DNA from: Cytophagales bacterium
Lineage (GTDB): Bacteria; Bacteroidota; Bacteroidia; Cytophagales; Cyclobacteriaceae
Reading direction: 5' to 3'
DNA length: 6,400 nt
Assembly: GCA_003537495.1 (NCBI GenBank)
Contig: DPSB01000065.1
Span: 1 to 6,400, forward strand
The position numbers and the translations under genes were made by a program. Each line of letters begins with the position of its first letter. Within the stretch, counting starts at the first letter, position 1. Positions 1-6,400 of the stretch are shown piece after piece. The notes below the pieces were generated by a model. The model worked only from the letters and a program-made list of their open reading frames with translations. It was not told where the DNA came from and made no database searches.

Positions 1-69
1 ACTCCTGCCAGAGGTAATTTTGTTGTAGAAATGGAAGTTACTTTGTGTATTCAAAAAAATCATACCCAA

Positions 70-1275
70 ATGCGCCTACTTGTTATTGCCTTATTAATTC
101 CCGTTGCCGGGATATATGCTCAAAAGATTGATGAGAAGAAAATCAAAACCCATATAACGGTGCTTGCCGCTGATGATATGGAGGGTCGGTTTTCAGGTTC
201 GGAGGGTGAGCGTAAAGCTATTGCCTACATCGAAAAAGAATTTAAAGCCCTGAAGCTTACGCCTAAAGGCGAGCAGAACTTTCAACAGGCATTTCCATTT
301 AAAGCCGGTGTACATGGCTCAGGCGAAGAAGGTAAAGCGCACAATGCCATTGCCTATCTGGATAACAACGCGGATAAAACAATTATTATCGGAGCGCATT
401 ACGATCACCTGGGCTTTGGCGAAAACGGAAGTTCATTAGATGCCAATCCGAAAGGAAAAATACATAACGGTGCTGATGACAATGCTTCTGGTGTGGCCGG
501 TGTGTTGGAACTGGCGCGTTACTTTTCGCAAAACAAAGTAAAAGAGAAAAGTAATTTTCTGTTCATCTGTTTTAGTGGCGAAGAACTGGGCCTTTATGGA
601 TCGAAATACTTTACGGAGCATCCTACCATCGATATAACTAAAGTGAGTTACATGATTAACATGGATATGATTGGCCGTTTGCCGGATAACAAAACAATCT
701 CCGTTAGCGGCACCGGAACCAGCCCCGTATGGGAACCGCTTTTAAAAAATGTTTCCACTTCGCTAACAATTAAGACAGACTCATCGGGTGTGGGGCCTTC
801 CGATCATGCTTCATTTTATCTGAAGAATATTCCGGCTTTGCATTTCTTTACTGGTTCGCACAGCGATTACCATAAACCATCGGATGACTCAGATAAGATA
901 AACTATGCCGGTGAAAAAGAAGTACTCGATTTAATTATCGCAGTAATTGAAAAATTAGAGAACGCACCAAAACTTACTTTCCTTACTACAAAACAAAAAA
1001 CTATGTCAGCACGAACTTCCTTTAAAGTTACGTTGGGTGTAATGCCCAGCTACACATCCGATCAGCCCGGTCTTTTAGTAGATGGAGTAACCGATGGCCG
1101 CCCGGCACAACAGGCTGGTATTCAAACCGGAGATGTAATTACTCAAATTGGCGATGTTGAAATTAAAGACATTAACGATTACATGGGTGCGTTGGGCAAG
1201 TTTGAAAAAGGCCAGACCGTTCCGGTAAAGGTTAAACGCAAAGAAGAAGTAATAACACTTAGCGTTACGTTCTAA
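70..1275 (+). CDS. Secreted M28-family zinc metallopeptidase with C-terminal PDZ domain
   Basis: Predicted co-catalytic di-zinc aminopeptidase (peptidase family M28) that would remove N-terminal residues from peptides outside the cytoplasm. Numbering from the ATG at 70 (401 residues), residues 1-17 form a signal peptide (MRLLVIALLIPVAGIYA, cleavage before QK). The M28 core spans about 25-300 and every expected metal or catalytic position is visible: HYD (His110, Asp112), GADDNASG (Asp136/137), the SGEE pair (Glu171/172), the Asp in NMDM (Asp199) and YHKPSDD (His268). No large protease-associated insert is seen; the domain is compact. Residues about 317-401 read as a PDZ domain (GLLVDGV, RPAQQAGIQTGDVI, then a strand-rich end), a known M28-PDZ arrangement in Bacteroidota that may bind substrate termini. 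The frame is open upstream to the window edge with another ATG at 31, but that start puts 13 residues, including polar and charged ones, before the hydrophobic stretch, so 70 is preferred. Substrate is unknown; no catalytic residue is missing. It converges on the large surface-protein gene. Confidence 0.9.
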   Translation: MRLLVIALLIPVAGIYAQKIDEKKIKTHITVLAADDMEGRFSGSEGERKAIAYIEKEFKALKLTPKGEQNFQQAFPFKAGVHGSGEEGKAHNAIAYLDNNADKTIIIGAHYDHLGFGENGSSLDANPKGKIHNGADDNASGVAGVLELARYFSQNKVKEKSNFLFICFSGEELGLYGSKYFTEHPTIDITKVSYMINMDMIGRLPDNKTISVSGTGTSPVWEPLLKNVSTSLTIKTDSSGVGPSDHASFYLKNIPALHFFTGSHSDYHKPSDDSDKINYAGEKEVLDLIIAVIEKLENAPKLTFLTTKQKTMSARTSFKVTLGVMPSYTSDQPGLLVDGVTDGRPAQQAGIQTGDVITQIGDVEIKDINDYMGALGKFEKGQTVPVKVKRKEEVITLSVTF

Positions 1276-1313
1276 AAATTTTACCTCCAACAAGAAAGTA
1301 TCAAAATTACTTA

Positions 1314-1350
1314 GTCATTCCGGTTCCGCATAAGATGATACCGGAATGAC
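1314..1350. terminator. Perfect 11-bp inverted repeat between convergent genes, probable bidirectional terminator
   Basis: The arms GTCATTCCGGT (1314-1324) and ACCGGAATGAC (1340-1350) are exact reverse complements around a 15-base loop. The loop could add a small inner CAT/ATG pairing. The hairpin lies 38 bases past the peptidase stop codon and 12 bases beyond the stop codon of the minus-strand gene, where a shared terminator is expected. T-rich sequence follows on the plus strand (GTTTCTTAACTTTTAC). On the minus strand the downstream sequence is only moderately T-rich, so a classical uninterrupted U-tract is lacking on both sides. The GTCATTCCGG/CCGGAATGAC arms also resemble short palindromic repeats scattered through many bacterial genomes, so this may be a dispersed repeat acting as a terminator. 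Confidence 0.65.
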
Positions 1351-1362
1351 GTTTCTTAACTT

Positions 1363-4300
1363 TTACTTCTTAATGATTTTCAGATAAACATCTTTGCCCT
1401 GCCTTTTGCCGCGCAGGTAATAAAATCCTGCAGGCAGTCCATTCAATTGAAGCTGAACCTCCTTCTGCTTATCCGAAATTTTTAGCGTTGCTGAAAGTAC
1501 CGGGTATCCAAGTGCATTCATCAGGAAAATTTCATTGTTGTAAAGATTATCGGTAACAACCTGAATAAAATCTTCAGCCGGATTAGGTGCTGCAATCATC
1601 CCAATCGCTGTATCACCTTGATCACCCATTACAATGTCCTCCACTTCAATTTCGGCACTGGTTGTACACTGCAACGATACCTGCACCACCACCCGGTAGG
1701 TACCGGGTTGTATTGCCAGAATTCTATTTCCGGTTTCGGCTTTAATCAAATTACCATTGTAATACCATTGGTTTCCAGAAGTATAATTTGAAATTAATGA
1801 ATCACCACGCTGTTGAAGAATTGCATCATCAAACATTGTAATAGGTGCAACCACCGCTACCCTACCGCTTTGGCAACCTCCATCTGTAACCACAGCCGCA
1901 TAATACGTTTTTGATTTGGTAAGTGTAGGTGTCTGAAAGGTTGTTCCTGTTGCCAGCACCATGTTACCAGTTGGGTTATCAAACCATGCTATAGAACCAA
2001 AAGCAGGTGGTTCTACACTCAGTAACACACTGCCCGATTTACAAGCTGCAACTGTTGATAGTACCATTGGCTTTAATGGAGCGGCTACATTCACCTGAAC
2101 ATGATTGTTCATTTCAAAAACTCCTCCACAAACACGAGCTGCCATAATCGTTATCTGAGATTCACTTTTAAGTCTTGCTGCCGGTACCTTTAATGTAATT
2201 CCACTACCTGTACCAGAAAGAGTATCGCTTACCACTTGATTATCGATTACCGCATAATATTCCATTCCGTTTTGCGAATTGGCTACTGTAATATTTACAT
2301 CCTCACCTTCGCATACAGAAGACTTAGCAGAAATTTCCAGATCATGATTTACGGCTATTGTAGCAAACCGTAGTTCAAAGCGATCGGCTGCTTTTGAAGC
2401 TGCAACTGTATTGACCACAAACGAATATGTTGTGCCAGCGCTTAAAGAAGTTTTTGTATTCGTAAACCGATCAAACAATTCTGTTTTATAATTCTCAAAC
2501 ACGCCTTTCAGATTAAATGAAAGTTGGTAGATACCGGCAGTCATATCTTTTATGCGAATAGGTAATGCCTGACCGCATGCAATCTGGTTTAATGAATTTA
2601 CTGCCATACTTATACCTTCTTCCGATAAGGTTGAAATATCGAAGAGTGCATTATCCATCTTTGGCCCATCATAATTATCCAATCTGGCAACTGACTCCGG
2701 ATTAAGTTTAATGATGGCAAGGTCAGTCACGTTATCTTTTGACATTGAAATGACAAGTTTGTTTTCCGCTGCAGTTCTGTAAAACACACCAGCGTTGGTT
2801 GTTTTGGCTTGTTCATTAATACTAAAATTGGGAGTGGCTGAAGTTACGCGCACCCAAAAAGCCTGGCCAGTGGCCAATACCATCGGATCGCTATCGGTGT
2901 AATCGTAAGTAACGAATCCACCTGAACCACCGTTATCGCGTACATATATTACAGATGAAATTCCACTACGAGTCCAGCCTGTTGCCGTTTTCCAATCAAT
3001 AGCTGAAGGATAAGGATTACCAACCAGGTTAAAACCGTCTTCGATATTACCATTATTGGTAAGCGATATCAACGAATTGAAAGATATGTTTCCTTGATTT
3101 ACCGGACCACGCACATCTACAATCGTTGGATTTGAACACTCGCGTATAAACGCAGCGTAACCACGGCCTACCTGTAGTGGCGCAGCAGTTGACAAGCCAC
3201 TTGCAGGATAGGCTACCCAACCCAGATCGCCAGCGCCCGTTCCTGCATTTGGTTCAAGATACCGGAAAAGTGAAGCTGAATTGGGAGCCAAAGCGCGACC
3301 ACAAATGGATGTTATACCCGAACCTATTGGAAATTCTGTATTCGGGTTAGAAAAATTTCCGGTAATAGGAAAGTCATCTTGCCAATCTGAAACAAATCGT
3401 CCTGACACCGGACTTGAAATGTAGCGATATACACGTGTAACACCGGGAACTTCCGGAGCTATGTAGCGTTGCACAGTTACATTACCCGTAATGCTTGCTC
3501 CCGCAGGTAGAGTTGTAATGGTTGCATCTGCTGTTGGTTCATCTCCCAGCGAAAGCAATGTTAATACTCCGCTACCTGTTCCATCGGCATCAAACTCGGT
3601 TGCAGTTTGCATGGTTAACAATCCATACAGGTTTACCAATCCGTTTACTAAAATCCGCCCGCCCGATTTATTTACAGTAATGTTAGTAAGTGAACTAACA
3701 GCACTACCAGCCACAGTCTGATCGCTCGTTCCGTTAAACAGAATTGTTTCACTATTGCGAACAAACGAGCCATTGTTTGTCCAATTTCCTCTTAGTGAAA
3801 GAATAAACCCTGGGTTAACCGGAATTACAATCGTGCTAAAGATCAGGTTTCCATTAACTGTTGTATTATCCAGCAAAGATTTATTACCGGTTCCACCAAG
3901 TGTTAAATTATTAAATGCACTACCGCGTGATGTAATGAATTGATTGCCCCCGTTGGCAGTAACCTGCCCTGTTATAGCAGCTTGAAATGCACCGTTGGTA
4001 TTTAACCAGTTCCCACCAAAAGTAATGGCCCGCCCACCATCATTTAATACACCCGTAGCAATTGTTAAATTACTTAGTACTGTTAAATCATTACCCGTAA
4101 GTTGTGCAGTAACGTTTGCGTTGTTCAGCAACAAATTTCCAATAGGAGCACCTGCATTAATTAAAATTGTTTGCCCTGTTGGTGTTGTGCCATTTCCAAT
4201 CTGTAGTGTACCACCTGTTACCGTGCCCGCTAAAACACCCGATGTATTGTAACCCAGATTTTGTGAACCTGATCCACCCCTGCGCGGAAGTATGATTGTA

Positions 4301-6318
4301 CCACCTGATACAGATAGAGTCGATCCTGGTATGCTCATCATAAACGGAGCCAGTGTGCCTGACGTAGAAGAAACAGCAGGGCAAATTACTGTACCCCCAG
4401 TTTGCTGATACCTGGAGATAGAAGTTGTGCCCGGTGCATATCGGCCAGCAATCTGCAAAACACCACCATTAACCTCCACTTGTCCACCGAAGGATACCAG
4501 GCTTTCATCGGCAGCATCGCCAAGCTGAATAGTTCCGATGTCAATTCGTAAAGTTCCTTCCAGGTTTACGCTCGCTGCAAATTGCATGACACTATTGGCA
4601 CTGTTCATCCAGATAGAATTGTTAACCGGAATATTTCGGGTAGTATTAAAAAGCTGAAAGGTGTTAGTACCCGAAGAAGAAAATTTAAATGTACCACCCG
4701 AAGTAAATGAGAGCGCATCAGCATTACATGAAAAATTTGCAGCGGTAATCTCTAAAATGTTTGACTTACTGTTCTTATCCAAAGCGATGGTATGGAAAGT
4801 ATTTGTACCGGAGCCACTTACGAGTTGATCTCCGGCCGTATTTGTAAAATTTATAGCACATCGGCTATCGCCATCTACTGATAAATTTAAATTTCCGTTG
4901 TTAACTATATTACCGCGAATATTAATAGTATGCGTTGCATTTGAGTTTGTAGCTTGAGTAAAGCTTGCACCTGTGTTGATGGTAAGATTACCGTTAATGG
5001 TTAACGTAAAAGCTGTATTGGTTGTAAACTGGGCTACACCACTTGTTCCTTGCCCAACCGTAAGATCATTGCACTGCATATTTGCAGAACGCATTTGAAC
5101 AGTATGGCCATTACGAATCAGCACGTTATCACCTTGGGTGGGAACACAATTACAATCCCAGGTGCCATTCGTATCCCATCTACCCGATCCCACAGAAGTA
5201 ACAGTGCGGGGCGCCAGTGTAGTAGCATTATTACTCAATGGATTACTAAGCGTGCCTTCGGTAACTGCGTAAACCCGCCAATAATAAGTAGTGCCCGGAA
5301 GCAGGTTGGTTATTGCAGATGATGTTGCATTTGCTGCCGTTTGGCTGTGAAAGAAAAAGTTTAGATTATCGTTAGAATAATAAAGTACATAACCAACTTC
5401 ATTAGAAGCCCAGTTTGGCCAAGAAAGTGTCATTCCGGTTCTGGTTATTGAGCCAATGGTTAAACTTCCAGCAGGTGCCGTAGGTGTTGGCGACACAAAA
5501 TTGATTTGTGAATTAGACTGGGGTAATGTACTGAGGTTATTCTGTGGTGTATTGTTAAAGGTATTGGAATTCGTAGTTTGCTGAGTCTTAAGCTGAGAAG
5601 CTAGCGGTGTACTATTTACGGTGGCCGCATTTATACCTAGAGTATAGGAGAACACATTGGTACCAGTAATCATCGTACCATATAAAAACTCAATTCTACC
5701 CGTTGTCTCATACAACTTAACCTGAAAGTTGAGTGCGGGGGTGGTATTGCCAAAAACGGCCATGTTTACCCACTCAATAGTCAATACCCTGTTAGGGGCT
5801 ATACCCGATAATAAATATTTGATACTGGTTCCGAGCGGATCAGAACCACCTTGAGTGGTCATGTCGTCATAAAAAGGAGCAAGCGCCAGCCAGGTACCAT
5901 TACTCGAAACCGAAAACTCGGAATTGCAATAGCCATAAGCATTACAAACCGGCCCACCATCGGCAGTTGTATTCGAAAAATCAATGAACCCATTGGTGGA
6001 AACTGAAAATTGAGTGAATCGTTGCCCATTGTACCAGAAATCAAATCCAATGTCGGTGGCAACACTTCGGTTGTCATCTTCAATAAGCGAACTGCTATTG
6101 CGCCACCCGGCAAATGAATTACCGGTGGAAGCTATTGAACCATAGCTAATTGCGGTATTTCGGCTGGTGGTGTAATTGGCTACCGATTGAGCATTGCCTA
6201 CAGCAAAAATAAAATTCAGCAAAAGAGCCATAATTATTACATGTAGTGGATTTGATTTTAGAAGGTTTGATTTTTCTAGTATTCGGGCAGAAAGGTCGCC
6301 CGATAAAGTGGTTTTCAT
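1363..6318 (-). CDS. Large multidomain surface/secreted protein with T9SS type A C-terminal sorting domain
   Basis: A 1651-residue protein predicted to cross the inner membrane by Sec and the outer membrane by the type IX system, ending on the surface or released. Order of parts: signal peptide (about 1-43); beta-rich N-terminal module (about 45-275; GFDFWYNG, FSVSTNGFIDF, cysteines 125 and 131); fibronectin type III-like domain (about 283-368; TLSWPNW, PGTTYYWRVYAV); a GRWDTNGTWDCNCVP entry motif (379-393), a usual opening of Bacteroidota beta-helix regions; repetitive Gly/Asn/Thr-rich strands (about 395-945) with recurring GGT-x-x-I and GNW-x-NNG motifs; a conserved module (about 943-1180; RYISSPV, GFNLVGNPYPSAIDW, GQAFWV); a linker domain (about 1185-1320); Ig-like domains (about 1325-1412 and 1416-1492) with cysteine pairs 1336/1397 and 1426/1482; a further short Ig-like segment (about 1500-1560); sorting domain (about 1576-1651). 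No catalytic motif was recognised; adhesion, matrix or gliding-related display is inference. The ATG at 6318 is chosen because a start at Met30 would remove the basic n-region. The frame is intact, with no frameshift. Confidence 0.9.
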   Translation of the reverse strand: MKTTLSGDLSARILEKSNLLKSNPLHVIIMALLLNFIFAVGNAQSVANYTTSRNTAISYGSIASTGNSFAGWRNSSSLIEDDNRSVATDIGFDFWYNGQRFTQFSVSTNGFIDFSNTTADGGPVCNAYGYCNSEFSVSSNGTWLALAPFYDDMTTQGGSDPLGTSIKYLLSGIAPNRVLTIEWVNMAVFGNTTPALNFQVKLYETTGRIEFLYGTMITGTNVFSYTLGINAATVNSTPLASQLKTQQTTNSNTFNNTPQNNLSTLPQSNSQINFVSPTPTAPAGSLTIGSITRTGMTLSWPNWASNEVGYVLYYSNDNLNFFFHSQTAANATSSAITNLLPGTTYYWRVYAVTEGTLSNPLSNNATTLAPRTVTSVGSGRWDTNGTWDCNCVPTQGDNVLIRNGHTVQMRSANMQCNDLTVGQGTSGVAQFTTNTAFTLTINGNLTINTGASFTQATNSNATHTINIRGNIVNNGNLNLSVDGDSRCAINFTNTAGDQLVSGSGTNTFHTIALDKNSKSNILEITAANFSCNADALSFTSGGTFKFSSSGTNTFQLFNTTRNIPVNNSIWMNSANSVMQFAASVNLEGTLRIDIGTIQLGDAADESLVSFGGQVEVNGGVLQIAGRYAPGTTSISRYQQTGGTVICPAVSSTSGTLAPFMMSIPGSTLSVSGGTIILPRRGGSGSQNLGYNTSGVLAGTVTGGTLQIGNGTTPTGQTILINAGAPIGNLLLNNANVTAQLTGNDLTVLSNLTIATGVLNDGGRAITFGGNWLNTNGAFQAAITGQVTANGGNQFITSRGSAFNNLTLGGTGNKSLLDNTTVNGNLIFSTIVIPVNPGFILSLRGNWTNNGSFVRNSETILFNGTSDQTVAGSAVSSLTNITVNKSGGRILVNGLVNLYGLLTMQTATEFDADGTGSGVLTLLSLGDEPTADATITTLPAGASITGNVTVQRYIAPEVPGVTRVYRYISSPVSGRFVSDWQDDFPITGNFSNPNTEFPIGSGITSICGRALAPNSASLFRYLEPNAGTGAGDLGWVAYPASGLSTAAPLQVGRGYAAFIRECSNPTIVDVRGPVNQGNISFNSLISLTNNGNIEDGFNLVGNPYPSAIDWKTATGWTRSGISSVIYVRDNGGSGGFVTYDYTDSDPMVLATGQAFWVRVTSATPNFSINEQAKTTNAGVFYRTAAENKLVISMSKDNVTDLAIIKLNPESVARLDNYDGPKMDNALFDISTLSEEGISMAVNSLNQIACGQALPIRIKDMTAGIYQLSFNLKGVFENYKTELFDRFTNTKTSLSAGTTYSFVVNTVAASKAADRFELRFATIAVNHDLEISAKSSVCEGEDVNITVANSQNGMEYYAVIDNQVVSDTLSGTGSGITLKVPAARLKSESQITIMAARVCGGVFEMNNHVQVNVAAPLKPMVLSTVAACKSGSVLLSVEPPAFGSIAWFDNPTGNMVLATGTTFQTPTLTKSKTYYAAVVTDGGCQSGRVAVVAPITMFDDAILQQRGDSLISNYTSGNQWYYNGNLIKAETGNRILAIQPGTYRVVVQVSLQCTTSAEIEVEDIVMGDQGDTAIGMIAAPNPAEDFIQVVTDNLYNNEIFLMNALGYPVLSATLKISDKQKEVQLQLNGLPAGFYYLRGKRQGKDVYLKIIKK
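1366..1593 (-). other. T9SS type A C-terminal sorting domain (residues about 1576-1651)
   Basis: The C-terminus has the canonical order of this domain family. A PNPAEDFIQV motif (1578-1587) is followed by an NEIFLMNALGYPVLSA strand pair, an LQLNGLPAGFYYLRG segment (1623-1637), and a final strand ending in the basic tail LKIIKK. In known systems this domain directs export through the outer-membrane T9SS translocon and is then removed by the sortase-like PorU, with attachment to A-LPS or release. The expected length of roughly 70-80 residues is met. This is the strongest phylum marker in the window. Confidence 0.92.
3616..4920 (-). repeat. Degenerate protein-level repeats, probable beta-helix modules (residues 467-901)
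   Basis: At least three segments share one pattern: a GN-[WI]-x-NNG start, a strand leading to a Phe-Asn or similar pair, a Gln-x-[VI] strand near GS, an N-[IL]-T or H-T-I-A-L strand, then a strand ending in a [VL]-N/GNL motif. They begin at residues 467 (IRGNIVNNGNL, 4726-4920), 768 (GGNWLNTNGAF, 3844-4017) and 842 (LRGNWTNNGSF, 3616-3795). The second and third start about 75 residues apart. Between the first and second lies a region with repeated GGT-x-x-I strands (around 541, 617, 641, 672 and 702). The DNA copies are diverged, so these are old protein duplications, not recent tandem DNA repeats. The fold is inferred from strand periodicity and Gly/Asn-rich turns. Confidence 0.6.
6187..6318 (-). 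other. Signal peptide of the large surface protein (residues 1-44)
   Basis: Residues 1-25 form an unusually long, basic and polar n-region containing Lys2, Arg12, Lys16 and Lys21. They are followed by a hydrophobic core (VIIMALLLNFIFAV, 27-40) and a GNA-Q cleavage site near residues 41-44. There is no lipobox cysteine, so signal peptidase I processing is expected and the protein is not a lipoprotein. Sec export is the required first step for a T9SS substrate, which agrees with the sorting domain at the other end of the protein. Confidence 0.75.
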
Positions 6319-6400
6319 TTGTATTTTCGGATATCAAATTCCGCCAAAAGACAAATAATACACCAATTTGTAAAAATTAACGTCTTTTATATTTTGATCG
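6319..6400 (-). promoter_or_regulatory. Upstream region of the large surface-protein gene; probable promoter and leader
   Basis: These 82 bases are AT-rich and carry no supported gene. Immediately before the minus-strand ATG the sequence is A-rich (CCGAAAATACAA) with no GGAGG-like site, as is common in Bacteroidota. Read on the minus strand there are TTTG-containing elements (TATTATTTG at 6352-6360 and GGAATTTG further downstream) that resemble the TAnnTTTG minus-7 box. None matches exactly, so no specific promoter box is assigned. Confidence 0.35.

Noticed and set aside
1..63. Possible partial genes at the left edge: a plus-strand frame ending in a stop at 26-28, or a minus-strand frame from an ATG at 63 reading off the edge
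   Set aside because: Only 9 and 21 codons are visible, with no recognisable motif. A divergent start at 63 would leave just six bases before the peptidase ATG. The upstream sequence is needed to decide.
436..1293. Minus-strand open frames 436-621 and 1075-1293 opposite the M28 peptidase
   Set aside because: They are antisense shadows of a well-supported peptidase gene and show no independent protein signal.
1801..1809. RGD tripeptide (residues 1504-1506) in the large protein as an integrin-binding site
   Set aside because: A single tripeptide is expected by chance in 1651 residues and nothing suggests an animal host.
3491..4252. Plus-strand open frames (3491-3721, 3755-3943, 3995-4252) opposite the large gene
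   Set aside because: They are shadows of the long minus-strand coding frame. Their translations are low-complexity Pro/Val/Leu-rich strings with no recognisable motif, and the minus-strand protein is continuous with clear domains.
3616..4920. Repetitive region as a CRISPR array or DNA tandem repeat
   Set aside because: There are no identical direct repeats with regular spacers. The similarity is only at protein level and within an uninterrupted reading frame.
5859..6337. Minus-strand open frames 5859-6113 and 6146-6337 overlapping the start of the large gene
   Set aside because: They lie in another frame within the coding sequence of the large protein, have no plausible domains, and are explained by codon composition.
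6352..6370. Short inverted repeat CAAAT/ATTTG upstream of the large gene as an operator
   Set aside because: The arms are only 5 bases in AT-rich DNA, which is easily due to chance.

Overview
This window looks like a piece of a Bacteroidota chromosome, probably from the Cytophagia/Cytophagales side. The main evidence is a C-terminal type IX secretion (T9SS) sorting domain, a system essentially confined to that phylum. A-rich sequence without a clear Shine-Dalgarno before the start codons, and the mosaic architecture of the large surface protein, also fit. The phylum is a strong inference; the order is a guess from protein style.

The layout is simple: two genes facing each other tail to tail. 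On the plus strand (70-1275) lies a secreted M28-family zinc peptidase with a C-terminal PDZ domain. On the minus strand (6318-1363) lies one 1651-residue protein filling about 77% of the window. It has a signal peptide, an N-terminal beta-rich module, a fibronectin type III-like domain, a long array of degenerate beta-strand (probable beta-helix) repeats, a conserved Bacteroidota module around a GNPYPS motif, two or three Ig-like domains with cysteines, and a type A T9SS sorting domain. The 87-base gap between the two stop codons carries a perfect 11-bp inverted repeat, which most likely ends both transcripts and may also be a copy of a dispersed repeat. The flanks (1-69 and 6319-6400) are short; the right one is probably the promoter/leader of the large gene, and no gene could be established in either.

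The two genes need not cooperate: convergent orientation shows no co-transcription. Both products are predicted to leave the cytoplasm, the peptidase to the periplasm or outer surface and the large protein to the cell surface or medium through T9SS. I see no CRISPR array, tRNA, rRNA, insertion sequence, phage gene or defence cassette. The points most worth following are the internal repeat architecture and unnamed conserved module of the large protein, and the intergenic inverted repeat.
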